Notes: generated from the letters alone by a model not told the origin. Counted from the stretch's first letter, positions 38,822 to 50,049 are shown. The stretch is DNA of 64,000 nt from Corythucha ciliata (GCA_038030265.1 CM075938.1:19817009-19881008), one strand, 5' to 3'. Translations and numbers: made by a program.

Positions 38822-39240
38822 TTAGAGCATTGCTGTGGTAAGAGCTTTGCTGAGGTTGGGAGCTTTGCTGTGGTTAGAGCTTTGCTGTGGTTGTTGGACC
38901 ATTGATGTGGTTGGACCTCTGCTGCGGGTGGACCTTTGCTGTGGCTGGACCTTGAATGCTGTTGGACCTATGCTGAGGATGAACCTTGGTTGTGGCTGGA
39001 CCTTGGTTGTGGTCGTGGTTGGACCATTGTTGTGGTTGGACATACTCTGTTGTTTGGAGCTCTGCTGTCGTTGGGACTTAACCGTGGTTGGAGGTTCTAA
39101 CTGTGAATACAACTTCTTGTGGATGGAGCTTTGCTGAGGTTGGGCCTTATTCGGCCATATTACTGTGATTAGGCTTTTTCTGTGGTTTTGGAGTTGGGCT
39201 GTGATTGGAGCTTTTCTGTAGTTCTGTAGTCTATTGAGAA
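38822..39240 (+). repeat. R3 ~17-bp tandem array
   Basis: Tandem units such as GCTTTGCTGTGGTTAGA and GGACCATTGTTGTGGTT are 17 bp each, with drifted copies to about 39240. The + frame through 38835-39137 is a repetitive cysteine/leucine-rich string without homology and is a by-product of the array. The same family is inverted at 43.27-43.65 kb. Confidence 0.7.
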
Positions 39241-39279
39241 AGCACGAAGGGAGCATTGGGGTTGAAACTCATCGGCCAG

Positions 39280-39305
39280 GCCTTTCTTGAAATCTCAAGA
39301 AAGGC
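39280..39305. repeat. Perfect 11-bp hairpin
   Basis: GCCTTTCTTGA, loop AATC, TCAAGAAAGGC. It lies just past the end of the R3 array. It is not followed by a T tract, and its role is unknown. Confidence 0.7.
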
Positions 39306-42300
39306 AAGATTAATCTCAGTTTATTTGAGCTAAACAGCGAAATATGGTGCATAGCATTCCAGTAGGGGCCTTAAGTACTAATTTAGACAGAAAAAAATCG
39401 ATTTGGGGACAACATTTTCAAGTCGCAGTTTTGATAGTTTCAGGGAACGAAATGGCCTTTTTGGGTTAAACACTGGCTTTTGTTAGAATAAGGGCGTGAA
39501 TTTTCTGTTTTGTGATTTGTGTTTGTGCTTAGAGAAATGTTCTGGTGATGGGGAAATAGAGGCCGATTTTGAGCTTTTTGTGGGGTCAGATTCTTAGCCT
39601 TCATCTGAGACTGGCTGTATGCTTCTCTGGCTGGCTACATCCTTGCCTGTAATGACCGAACGTTGAATAAACTATCTAGTAACACCCCCCCTCATCCGAC
39701 GGGTCGTTCATCTAAACTCTTATGCTTTAAATGGCGCTCACACCCTGCCCCTAAAGGAAAACTGTAGAGCTTCCTATTATTGAAAGGAAAAAAAACACCG
39801 TTATTTGGCTCAAAAGAGGTTTTATATTGCTTCCTATAACAGTTGAAAAGTAACCACATAAAAAAAGTAATTGCTGTCATTAGCAGCCAATAAAATATCC
39901 AACTTCCTCTCTCCCCATCCACCAAGTAACGACGCATAAACCAGTCATCAACACCTTGACTCCCCTCCCCACTCCACAGTATTTTCGATCCGTATAAAAT
40001 GAGTGCTTTATAAGGAAAAAAAAAAAGAACTATCAAAGGACGGAGTGTGGGAATAGGATGATACATGACGAATGTAAATAAGGGACCACCAGCCGCGACC
40101 CTGGTGGACAATATGACATTGTGCATAACAATAGAAAGATTGTTAAAGAAGCTGGTGGTTTGGTTGGAGGGAAAAAAGAATTAAAAAAAACCACGGTGGG
40201 TGGGGGAGGAAGATAAAGAAAACGAACAACTCTCGGTTTTGGAAAATGCGCCGTGACCGGGCCAAAACATCAACCGATTCGTTCAAGCAGATTAGTAGCG
40301 CCTTCTTGGCATAACGAGAGGGAATAAGGCGAGAGGTGAGGAGGAGAAGAAGAAGAAAAAAAAAAAAAAAAAAATGGTTCCAGAGGGAGAGTGACCTGGC
40401 AGGAGTCTGACCCCCTCCCCCCAAACATGTCAACATCCATAAATTTATTGTATGCACTCAAATTGGATGAGTATATAGGCGTCACTAGCTCTCTTCCTTG
40501 GCGGTTTTTATTTAGTGAGATTCATGAGGAACATCATGAAAATCCCCACTCCCCCGATCTTTTTCGCATTAAAAATACAGTCAAAGCTCAAAGAAATGCG
40601 AGTAAAGGCCTGTGGATGTACGAGTGGGGTGGGGGCTAATGAAGTGGAGCGACCCCAACACAGAGAACAAGATTGCTTTTTTTTATCGCGGCCAACCCCT
40701 CGACGAAACAAAGTTTTTTTTTAAAGAGATGTTTCCCGGGAGACATTTTTCTCTCTTCCACAAAAAATTTTCCCATATCCCATGAAGTGGGATTGGGGGA
40801 GGGGGTACTCACATGTATCAAGTTAAACCCATACGAGGAGAATGAGACACCTAGCGTTGAAATAGCGCGAATTTCTTCGCATGAATGAACGATTCCTTCA
40901 ACTTCCCCCGATGCTCACCCCACCGGAAGCAAAAATAAGACGAAACGCTAACTTCCGTCGAAGGAATGACTGTGAAAATTGAAAATTACCATAAATCACC
41001 CTCCCTCCCCCTTCACGGCACTCTTTCCACTTTTTTTTTTTTTTTTCTCGATTGCAACATCCTTCACCTCATCCATGATTCCAGGCTCCTTTTCGTACCA
41101 AAAAAACTCTACCTTTCACATTACATCTCCTCCTTAGATCCTCCACCAACCCTCCAGTCAGTCAAGAGTGTAGCAATGGAATCATTTGGCCCGGAAAAAG
41201 GAGAAATTTTGTTTCTATAAGTGATCGCGTGATAGACTTTCATTGAAAACTTTTTTGTCTAGAGTTTCCTTGGGGGAGGGCGCTCACTGGTTTGGGGCGT
41301 GATTTCATTCTCCACTTCCTTTTTAGGAGCATCTTTCCTATTATTTATTCAATATCAATGTTTCGTTTAATATGTAAATATTTGCCTAATTATTAATTTC
41401 CCTGAAATGGGAGATCCCGCCTCCTTCCTTCTCTGTACCCGTTTGATGCTTGAAAGAGCTTTTGTGGATAGCTATACCAGTGGAGGGGGTTACTTTAGCG
41501 GAATTTAACTCAATTCTGAAAACGCCATTTCATCCCCCAAGGTAATCCCTTAGCACGTTGTGTAAATAATGGTTATTTCATCTCACATTACACAACCCCC
41601 TCACCATGCCAAAGCAAAGGGGGGGGGGGCAATCTCGGAGCGCGACTCGCGCGCCGGACGGGAGAGAGAAAAAAAAGGAGGCAACAGAGTGATATCAAGG
41701 GATGGGAAATTGAAGCCATAACTTGCCCTTTCGAACTTTGGGCACCGTACAGAGAGGGTGAAGTTTCTGTTTTAGGGTGGAAACAGTACACAGGGGAAGG
41801 AGGGTATAGTTGAGGAAATAGAAAACCCTCCCCCCGCCACGGCACAGATCTCCCTTTTCACTTGTAATGGTGGCAGAAACCGAGTGGTTTGTTCTCTTCT
41901 CCTCTCCCATTTCAATTTGATCAGAGGTGTCTCCAGGTCTAGCCAGTCTAGCTGGAAAACAGTGTGTCATCTCATCTGTACAGAGCCATCAATTATTTAT
42001 ATCCTTAAAAACGTCGGTTTCAGAAAGCTCAGCCGTACCGAGAAACCTTTCAAAATTGCATCATTATTTAGGAGTACTTTTCGCGTATTATTTACGACGT
42101 TTGAACCTCTTAAAGCATTATTATCAAAAATGACGCAATCCCTCGACATTTTAGATATTATCCCCTCCTAAAAGCCAAGAGTTTCCTAATATTTTTTGAA
42201 TCGTCCCATACATAATAACTAAAAGATCCGCCTTCTTATCTGCTTATTCCAATCCATCCTTGAAGAGGATTACGCCCTAGTAAGACGCTCTAAGCGTCCT

Positions 42301-42795
42301 CTTCCTTAAAACCTGTGCCTTGTTTCATTGTATTTCGAGTACGTCTAAGCTAAATAGACGATAACTCATTCTGACTTTATTTTTACCTTTATTAATTTTC
42401 AAGTCCGAACCGCGTTGCAGTCGTCAAGTTGCGGCTTGCCACTGAGTTGTCTTCGTTTCACACGCATAATATTCTTTTTTTCCTCGGTTGCTCTCTCAAT
42501 CTTCTTCTTTCCCTTCGCTTTATGAAAATACACAGACGCGGAAAACGAATAATAAATGGAAGGGAAGTTGCGGCAAGCCGCACGTTTCTAATCCACTCGC
42601 TTATTAGCATAATGTAAAATAACTTGTATTTGAAAAGCCTCTACGGTATATAAGACCAGACAAATTAAGTTATTTATATTTATCGTTGTCTCCTCGGGGC
42701 TTAATTCACGTTCTTTTTTGAGTTATTTATAAATTGAGAGAGTCCGTGTAAAAAAAATCGTATACTCCAATGAATCTCGTAGTCAAACAAAAGAG
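39306..42795. other. Gene-free stretch
   Basis: Includes an A19 tract at 40356-40374, T16 at 41031-41046 and G11 at 41619-41629. The 144-codon frame on - at 39692-40126 contains a hydrophobic run that could look like a membrane segment. It has no homology I recognise, and the AT-rich strand readily encodes F/L-rich strings. An inverted GCGGCTTGCC pair lies at 42431-42440 and 42572-42581. Confidence 0.45.
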
Positions 42796-42803
42796 ATCCC
42801 GAA

Positions 42804-43190
42804 TTATAATCGGCCTAAATCTGTCTCCGGGGCAGACATTATAGTCCCTTGAAATGATTGTGCCCCGCATGCTACATCGGAGTTCGTGCTGGTGTGGGTG
42901 GCCGGGTGGCGCTGTGAGAAGAGCGAATGTAACAACTTCGTTACATCAGGACGGATCGTTGCTCCGCCGGGAAGGTTCGTATAAAGGCAATCGATGAGTA
43001 CGTGGGATGCCGTCTCGTCAGCTAGCTCTCCACGGGGGGGCACTGGGGAGAGTCACGTCGGCGCGGCGCGAAAAATGTTGGCGAGGATTGAAGGCACCAT
43101 GACCCGTGAATATTTGGAACGCCGCAACCACCCCACCTGCAGTCACCCCGCTATATCTGGGAGAAACGTGAGGGAGTAACGAGCTTTAGT
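42804..43190 (-). pseudogene. C-terminal fragment of an R1-like LINE ORF2
   Basis: Read on -, the upstream part (about 43160 to 43030) gives a string containing FTGHGAFNPRQHF. The downstream frame (43043-42804) gives DETASHVLIDC. Together they match the post-RNase-H end of R1-type ORF2 proteins: a TGHG segment followed by a zinc knuckle whose second half reads E-T-A-x-H-V-L-x-x-C. The two parts lie in different frames, and a stop follows the poly-C stretch on - (G7 on + near 43033-43039), so a homopolymer indel is the likely break. The first knuckle cysteines are also not visible. The reverse transcriptase and endonuclease parts are absent. This is a dead, 5'-truncated copy. Confidence 0.6.
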
Positions 43191-43267
43191 GTACATATCC
43201 CAGCATCTGTTTTCATAGCCTTTGTAGGCCATATCTGATCACGGGATCCAAGGCTCATTGCGGGTCC

Positions 43268-43650
43268 TGAAGCAGTGCTCCAACCACAGCAGTGCTCCAA
43301 CCCAATCAGTGCTTCAACCACAATAAAATCTCCAAATCACAGTAAAGCTCCAACCAAGAAGAACGTCAAACCACAGCAAAGCTTCAATCACATAAAGCTC
43401 TGGCTCTGACCAGAGAAAAACTCCAACCACAGCAGTACTCCAACCACATCAGTGATGCAGTCACGACAGTGCTCCAACCGAAGAAGATCTCCAACCGCAG
43501 CAAATTTCCAACCACAGTTAAGGTCCCACCATGGAGAAAGCACAACCAGTCGACCACAGGAAAGTTCCAATAATAGAAATATATGGACCTTCCACAGAAA
43601 GTTCCAACCTTGAAAAGGTCCTATCCAGCAAAGTTCCAACCAACTTAAAT
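43268..43650 (-). repeat. R3 array, inverted copy
   Basis: Units read CAACCACAGCAGTGCTC and CAACCACAGCAAAGCTTC on +. They are the reverse complement of the 38.8-kb units, with similar drift. Confidence 0.65.
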
Positions 43651-43870
43651 TTCCCGGGTTTGGCCCACTTTGAAAACGCAATTTCACGCGGATGCAGAAA
43701 AATGACAAAAAAAAAAAAAAAAATCACGGGTTTAGCGCATCAAGAACCAATTTCACGAGCAATTTCACAGGTTTGACTGTATAAAGTGATTTCATGGGTT
43801 TAGTCTTCTTTGGGGGTAGGCCACTAACTGTCAAATTATGTGGTTCTGGCACTTCCAGAAGTCAATTTCG
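43651..43870 (+). repeat. Short R1 patch after R3
   Basis: AAATTTCCCGGGTTTGGCCC, AATTTCACGAGCAATTTCAC and GTGATTTCATGGGTTTAG follow directly on the inverted R3 array. Confidence 0.45.
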
Positions 43871-46185
43871 TATAGACAAGGAATGAGTGTGTGTCACTTT
43901 GGGGCCAGATAACTTTGCACTCCCTCAGGTGCGGAAAATATGACACTTCCCAGGGGCCGATAGTGTTATTTTTTCGCACTAAATGACCGTGTTTAGTACG
44001 GAATTTGGCGTTATGGGGCTCAGTCATCCGTATATTTTGAAGGTCTTGGATCTCGACCTGTCCCAATAAACCATGGCAGGGTGGAAGGAGGCTGACCGGA
44101 ATTGTCCATCAGAGTTTTCGTTGGACAGTGACGTTGTATTCGAGTGAGTATTAACAGTCCCCAAGACATGCCTTGCTATTCCAGGGCCTGGGGTTATCAT
44201 AATTATGGTTAAATGAGAGGTTGATGGGACCTCCCTCCCCCACTCAGACGCGCAGGACTTCTCTACGGCCTTCCCTAATACGATGGTGTCGTATCTGCAA
44301 AGAACCTGCTCAACACTTAAGAATCATCTGTAACTCGGTACGTCCTGACTGCCTCCGAGTGCAGCGCTTTTCCTCTTCAGTAGATAGAGCGTCCGTCACT
44401 GTTTTCTCACCAGATTTCTTTTCAGCGCTACGAGTCGCTGATAATTATAAGTTTCAGTTAATCAGTGAGCTGAAGCTGAAGAAAGAGTCAGTGGCTGGCG
44501 TGACCCCGAGTAATACGCTATTGTGAGTATAGTTAGTACATGAAACTGATAATGAGCACCAACACTGGAACATTCTCGGTGATCTTAAGCCAAAAAACAA
44601 CATCGTATTTAATTCATTAGACGCCTTTTCATGTTTATTGTGCTGCTATACAACACCTTTACAATATGGTTGGGATGCGGGCGGGGGATTGCGCCGTATA
44701 TTTTCAGGGAACGTGAAAACAAACAAAGAGTCAAAAAGCCTTTGTGTAATACATTTTCCTCTCTCACGTCTCAAAACTTTCCCGATATCTCCTCACCCAC
44801 AACCCTCACCACCAGTATTTCGTTGTTTTTCAGCCGCTGGGTCTGAGGTGTTAATTACTGTTTTCGCACAACGATTTCGTAAAACAAATACTCCCTCTCC
44901 TTCCGCCTCACCTTCCACAATCACTCCAAGAGCCGACATTGAAGGTGTTCATCAATTTATAAAGTCACAAAGTTGTTTCGTTCAAATAAAAAAACGCTGC
45001 AAATTTTACACGTGGGTTTATTATTCATGGATGTAGCCAAATTCGGCTTGAAATTACATGAAAATCGACACCCCACACCCTTATGATCTCAAAGCCTTTG
45101 AAATGCCCATTTTGGACCCGCTTTCGGGCCATTAAAACCCAGGGAGTTAGTTGATCAAACTGATCAGATGTAAGGACCAACTAGATCCCAAACGGAGTTT
45201 ATGTGCGAAAGAACGAGTTTTTTCGAGCAATCCTAGGGAAAGATATGGCCCGGACGGCGGATGGACATTGCAGAAATCGAATCTAGACATGTTAAACGTA
45301 CACAGAAAAAGTTTGAGGGTGGGTTGTAAAATTTTTTTTTTCTGACCGAAAACATAGGTGTATTATTCAGAATGAATAATAAACCAAAAAAATAAAAAGA
45401 TCGGCGAATTTTAATGCTCAGGCAATTTACTACGATGTTCGCGAGTAACCACGCTATGTGATGATGGTGGTGGCAGGGGGTTATGGTTTAGTGATTTTAA
45501 GCCTAATAAAAAAATATGACGGTAAATGAAATAAAGTTTTTTAATGAGTTGGAACCTTTATTTTTTCCTCGCACGCAAACAATGATTAGAGCTTAATGGG
45601 ATGCATAATAAATAAATAAAAAAACAACAATGGAGATAGCCTTCGTTGATGGGCGAGGGGTTGTTGGATTAAATATAAAAAAAAAATGCGGTCGGTATTG
45701 TGTGGAGCGGGGCGAAGATGATGCCAAAATAATTGGGGCTCCTCATCACTCTATTTCTTTCAACTGTTAGTGGAAAGGCTGGATTGTGCTGTGGAGGGGG
45801 TGGGGGAAGTGATGATGCGAGCACAGAAAAGAGGTAAAGGGTATAGAATATAGTAATTTTCTGAGTGAACGAGGAATGATGAAGAAGGGAGGGGGTGTGT
45901 AATAAAAGGTGAAGGCTTTCCTTCATTTTTTCTTTCCTTCCCTTTCCGTATTTTTCTCAAAATAAATTACACTCATGCGAATTTGATCTGAACCCTACCG
46001 AAAGTTTTAATTTAGAACATTGTAATAATTTCAGGAGGATTCAAGTTTCACGATATAGGCATACTAACTTTATAAAATAATTGAATTTCGTCATCATCCG
46101 CGAGCCGCATTCAGTTCGGAGATCCTTTCGACTTAACTAATTGCTTAAGTACTGTGATAAGAAGTTTTAATTTGATAAGTTTTAA
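43871..46185. other. Mostly gene-free stretch
   Basis: Apart from the weak zinc-knuckle-like frame at 44221, nothing protein-like was recognised. The 132-codon + frame at 44638-45036 has no motif. Confidence 0.45.
44221..44526 (+). pseudogene. Possible LINE zinc-knuckle remnant
   Basis: The 101-codon frame includes a string with spacing C-x2-C-x5-H-x4-C (from CRICKEPAQHLRIIC), followed by a basic/aromatic stretch. LINE ORF2 proteins carry a similar CCHC near their C terminus, but usually with a longer C-to-H gap. There is no supporting RNase H or reverse transcriptase sequence, so this may be chance. Confidence 0.2.
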
Positions 46186-47064
46186 CTACCTGCTGTCAAA
46201 CAGGGATCAATATGTGGAACCCTTTGGCTATCGACATACCTAATGGACCTTCCAAGGTGTGTCAGATCCGCCTCATCGACATTGTATCTCCACGCGGATG
46301 ACGTGACCAATATGGACTCTTCTCGGACCCTCGGGGATCTGGGATGCGCGATGGACTTTTCGACAGGTGGACTGCGTGAGTGGTTCACGTTTAATCGTCT
46401 CATGTTGAACGGGAGTAAGACGCAGGATCTGCAGTTCGCATTGAGCTCTTCTTCAGCAGCATCGATGGCTGTTCATTTTCTCGGCGTACATCTCATTTCT
46501 TTTAGGAGCACCACATTGTGGATCTCGTGAGAAGGCTGTCATCGTCGGTATCCCCCAACATATTGAGGATATATTTTTCTAGTTTCCAATCTAGAATGGC
46601 ATACGGATTTATTCTCGGGAGAAATTCGACTCATTCTTCGAGAGTCTTCCGTATTCAGAAGAGAGCCATCCGGGTTTGCGGAGGCGTGCGCCCTCGATCA
46701 CCCTGTCAGCCCTTGTTCAAGTATTTTAATGTTTTGACTATGACTGCTCTGTTCGCCTTGGAGTTCTTGACATGGGTGCGAGCGAATCTATCAGATATCC
46801 TGACAGTTAGCCTGCACCATCCATACGATAGAGGGATTTGATGCCTGATCGTACTCGCCTAGTAAGACAAGAGGTGCTGAGCCCTGGGGTGCAAGGCGTA
46901 CGACTTTTCAACCTTTTACCGGGAAATAGCAGAGACCTCGAGCCGGTCGCCTTCAGGCGCAGATTAAGACGTGACTACTTGATTTGGCACCCTATTCACT
47001 TGAAGAGGTCCTCTCCGCGGATAAAAATCTTATTGTTATCGTATATAATGTGCCTTTATTTTCA
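46186..47064 (+). pseudogene. Reverse transcriptase fragment of a CR1/Jockey-like LINE
   Basis: Homology starts abruptly at AVKQGSICG (from about 46192), the counterpart of the GVPQGS motif of LINE reverse transcriptases. Next come LHADD (the catalytic YADD with Y changed to H) and WFTFNRLMLNGSKTQ, the W..N.L.LN..KT block. The second segment (46518-46841) contains RVFRIQKRAIRVCGGV and the third (46838 on) GVRLFNLLP, both typical of the region after the palm. The three segments lie in three frames, with breaks near 46480-46520 and 46830-46840. The endonuclease and fingers are missing (5' truncation), and no poly(A) is clear at the end. The fragment cannot be active. Confidence 0.85.
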
Positions 47065-47358
47065 ATGGGGAACTTGCATGAATCTCAGATTGGGTAGAAA
47101 AGCATACCGGTGATTTGACCCGTGAACTGAAGGATAACAGCGGAAGTTGCAACCCGATTGGTGCGTTTTAAGATTTTTAAAAAAGGTTCAAAGTTCTTCA
47201 GCAGAGGATGGATGGTGTGAGGGGAAATGACGTAAATACTTACTTGTGAAGCATTTGAGGGAACTCTAAAATTGTTTGTTTACAAATAACATGAAAAATG
47301 TCCCCCCATTAAACTCGTCTAACCCCCTCTTCCCCGCATCATCCATTTCAATAAGTAA
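47065..47358. other. Unique spacer
   Basis: Nothing recognised. It may include the 3' UTR of the preceding LINE fragment. Confidence 0.4.
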
Positions 47359-47715
47359 AGGAGCCCCTAGACGATCAGTTTTTTGATCAAACGTGGTGGA
47401 TCAATCGACTGTGACAGTCATGATTGACCGTCTAGAAGCGTGTTTTACGATTGAGTCAATGACTGAAGAAGATTGAATGACCACTGACTTTTCCTCATCT
47501 TCCTCGTCTTATTTCTCTTCAGTTGGAGTGCAGCCGCAGTCAACAAAAAAAGCACGGACAAATCCTGGTTTGAACTCATTGCACTCAGCACAACACCGCG
47601 AGAGACAATGGTACTGGGAAGGGTTTTGTTCAAACAAATGAAGAAATGATTGAAGCTCACTTCAACCTGTTTGTTCAATCTTTTGATCAATCAGACTGAC
47701 CGTCTAGGGGCTCCT
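47359..47715. mobile_element. 357-bp PIF/Harbinger-like deletion derivative
   Basis: Terminal repeats AGGAGCCCCTAGACG at 47359 and its reverse complement ending at 47715 continue as G/A-TCAGT. The flanks are TAA on both sides (47356-47358 and 47716-47718). The 3-bp TWA duplication fits PIF/Harbinger. Inside, GATCAA and TTGATCAA words recur near both ends. On the - strand it keeps a stub that looks like the start of a Harbinger transposase (see 47474-47579). It is probably an internally deleted copy of an autonomous element. Confidence 0.75.
47474..47579 (-). pseudogene. N-terminal stub of a Harbinger-type transposase
   Basis: Within the 81-codon - strand frame (47690-47445), from an internal Met at 47579 the protein runs MSSNQDLSVLFLLTAAALQL, then a basic KRNKTRKMRKSQW segment. 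Harbinger nucleases commonly begin with a short leucine/alanine-rich helix, then a run of R/K ending in W. The DDE catalytic core is absent. The end-to-end fit is partial, and the assignment rests on pattern plus the 3-bp duplication of the host element. Confidence 0.45.
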
Positions 47716-47970
47716 TAAGTTTTTACGTGATCGAACCCCCACTCAAAATTTTTAAAAATTCCCTAAAAAATCATCCTTGACTTATTTCAAAGTTTAATGT
47801 GAGCAATAGACTTGTGGAAGAGCCCTCTTTAAGCAACACCAACTTTTGAAAAATGTGCAAGTTCCCCATTGACGTTGACCTACAAATTTACTTTTGTGCT
47901 GTCAATAAAACACCGGTGGTCAAGTCGGGGGCGGTGGGGGGCTGTAGAGCCAGTATATCGGCACTGCTGA
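47716..47970. other. Unique spacer
   Basis: Begins with the right TAA duplication. Nothing else recognised. Confidence 0.4.
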
Positions 47971-48504
47971 CAGTGGGTATCAGGTCATGCTGGCATCCCG
48001 GGGAATGAGAGAGCAGACGAGCTGGCTAAGACGGGGGCCATGACAGAATATGTCAGCCCAGAACCGGTGGTGGGGATAGCAAGGGAAGTAGGACTCAGGG
48101 AAATTCGGGGTTGGGCGAAAGCGGAAGCCCAGGCACGATGGGAAGCAGAAGATCACTGCAGACAAGCGAAGGAGGGCATTAAAAGGTATGATGCCAACAC
48201 GACAAAGTGGCTGGTAGGGTTAGGGCGAAAGCGAACTAGGAAGATAGTAGGAATATTTACAGGGCACTTTGCAGTTCAGAGACACTTGCACATGATGGGG
48301 CTAATAGGGGACCCTACATGTGAGAGGTGTGGAGTGGAGGAGGAGACAACGGGTCATTTAGTGAGAGAGTGTGAGGGGTTTGCGGCAGCGAGGTTTGCTG
48401 TATTTGGGAGGGACAGGTTGACCGACCTAGAATTTTCCAGGGCTCAAGGGGTCCGAGTACTGGATTTTCTGGGGAGGGTGAGGAGATTTGAGGAGCCGTG
48501 CTAG
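47971..48504 (+). pseudogene. 5'-truncated LINE ORF2: RNase H end plus zinc-knuckle domain
   Basis: The open part spans 178 codons. It starts QWVSGHAGIPGNERADELAK, the terminal RNase H signature (GHxGIxGNExADxLAK, with the last catalytic D in AD). After a linker come GIFTGHFAVQRHLHMMGL and a zinc knuckle, C-x2-C-x8-H-x4-C (CERCGVEEETTGHLVREC), as in R1/I-group ORF2 C termini. A stop at 47968-47970 lies just upstream, so the copy begins within RNase H. The frame to the stop codon is uninterrupted, which suggests a young copy. It has no promoter, reverse transcriptase or endonuclease and is not expected to be functional. Confidence 0.85.
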
Positions 48505-48612
48505 CCCCTCCAAGTCCGGGACCCGTTGGGTATGACGTAGGGGCCCAATTGGTGGCCTTGGCGTCGCCGGACTCGGCTTGGCCGGGAGGGCACAAAAAAA
48601 AAAAAAAAAAAA
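48505..48612 (+). mobile_element. 3' UTR and poly(A) tail of the LINE copy
   Basis: A GC-rich ~89-nt UTR ends GGGCACAAAA and continues as a 19-nt A tail (48594-48612). The UTR's second half resembles the tail of the retroposon at 5082-5309. No target duplication could be fixed because the 5' junction is unclear. Confidence 0.75.
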
Positions 48613-48632
48613 TTATTATTATTATTATTATT
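48613..48632. repeat. (TTA)n microsatellite after the poly(A)
   Basis: Six TTA repeats directly abut the LINE poly(A), a common seed for microsatellites. Confidence 0.8.
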
Positions 48633-48813
48633 TTTAAAAAATAGTGCCTAGTGTGGCAGAGGAGGGGGTGGAGGGGGAAGGGCATAGCGCTCCACGAAAT
48701 TGGATTTGAGGGGGTATAACGTCACCTTTTACTGGGGGATTTACGTCTCCACCGGTTTTAACCTCATTTACGCCTTATGTATGTGTATGCGAAGTGTAAA
48801 TTCATTCCCTGGT

Positions 48814-48821
48814 GTTGACTC
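48814..48821. repeat. Target-site duplication, left copy
   Basis: GTTGACTC, repeated exactly at 51088-51095. Confidence 0.8.
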
Positions 48822-48989
48822 AAGTGCCGCTTTAAGGGGGGGGGGGTGAGCCGGGTGACCACCCCGGGGGCGCAGTATCCTAAGGGGCGTGCCCAGTAAA
48901 ATGATGAGGTGGGGTAGGTGAACGGGGAAAAATGTCCTAAGAAGCGCATTTGATTTGTGAATATTTCAAAACTATAAAATAGCCGAAAA

Positions 48990-49960
48990 TTGTGTGTTTT
49001 TTTTTTAATTTTAGCCGCAAAATAACGTTTTTGTCCCATGTTAGCGAAATTTATCCATTTTTGCCATAAATTAATGTTTTCCTTGACTTTTGCAGAAAAT
49101 TAGCGATTTTTACCATTTCAGCAGTGAATTAGCACTTTTTCTCACTTTGAGCTTCAAGTACAGCGATTTTCATTAATTTCAGCCACAATAATTAGTGATT
49201 TTTCTCAATATTGGCCGCAAATTAATGGTAATAGATACTATTTTTGCCCCGTATTAACAATTTTTTTATTTTATTTTTTTTAACTTTTAGCTATGGACCG
49301 CTTTTTCTAAGTTTTAGGCCCGAAGTTGCCTTCAGAAACCACGGATTTGTGTTTTCCTATATTTTGATGGCGAGTCAGCATTATTACTAGTGGCGAGTAA
49401 GCATTTTTAGAAAAATTAGCTGCGAATTAGTGAACTTTCACTTTTTTATCCGCGAATGGGCGATTTTTTGCACTTTCAGTCGCGAATTAGTCATTTTTCT
49501 CAATTTTAGCCCCGAATTAGTCTGCTTTTTCTATTGTTTAGCCGTAGCGGGTTTTCTTGCTTTTCCTAAGCCATTTTTTCGCCTTTTAGCGTTTGCAGAA
49601 AAGCTAAAATCGAGCTACTTGTGAATTTCACCAAAAAGAACAGCTAATTAGCGTTTTTGTCAATTTAGCCATAAAGTGGAACCTATACCTCACGAATCAG
49701 CGATTTTTTCTTAATTTCGGTCTGGATGTTTCATCGGGATACCGCGGATGAAACTCTATTCAACAGTATTAGCCACGAATATTAGTGATTTTTCCCAACC
49801 TTTTTGCGGCGTAATTGGCCTTATGAACAGCATATTAGTGTGCCTTCTCGTCTTTATCCGCTCAAGGACCTAAAACAACTGGGGATCGGCTCATTTTCTC
49901 TATTTCAGCCCTCCCGAAGTTACCCCCGGAAGGCCGCATTTTTTCTCAATTTGAGCCTTC
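48990..49960 (+). repeat. R2 array, left arm
   Basis: Units of about 30 bp have the core GCGAATTAGCGATTTTTC followed by TCAATTTTAGCC. Examples lie near 49095, 49195, 49480 and 49690. Copies are diverged from each other. Confidence 0.7.
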
Positions 49961-50049
49961 AAAATAGAGCTTTTGTAGGTTAAATCGAATATTCGGCTAC
50001 CTCCTTGCTGATCACCTGCAAAGTTCCAATGACGGATAAAATTAAGAAA

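Noticed and set aside
38822..39256. 144-codon - and 100-codon + frames over the R3 array
   Set aside because: Both are translations of a 17-bp tandem repeat, and 17 is not a multiple of three, so no stable peptide repeat results.
39692..40126. 144-codon - strand frame with a hydrophobic segment
   Set aside because: F/L/Y-rich readings are common on this T-rich strand. There are no conserved motifs, the frame overlaps low-complexity tracts, and I cannot place it in a family.
42431..42581. GCGGCTTGCC inverted pair as transposon ends
   Set aside because: The arms match over only about 11 bp and there is no flanking duplication.
48040..48504. A standalone host gene starting at the internal ATG
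   Set aside because: The frame continues upstream into an RNase H signature and ends in a LINE-type knuckle and poly(A). It is a truncated LINE.
48613..48632. TTA array as part of a CRISPR-like or satellite array
   Set aside because: It is a six-unit microsatellite seeded at a poly(A) tail. No direct-repeat/spacer structure exists in the window.
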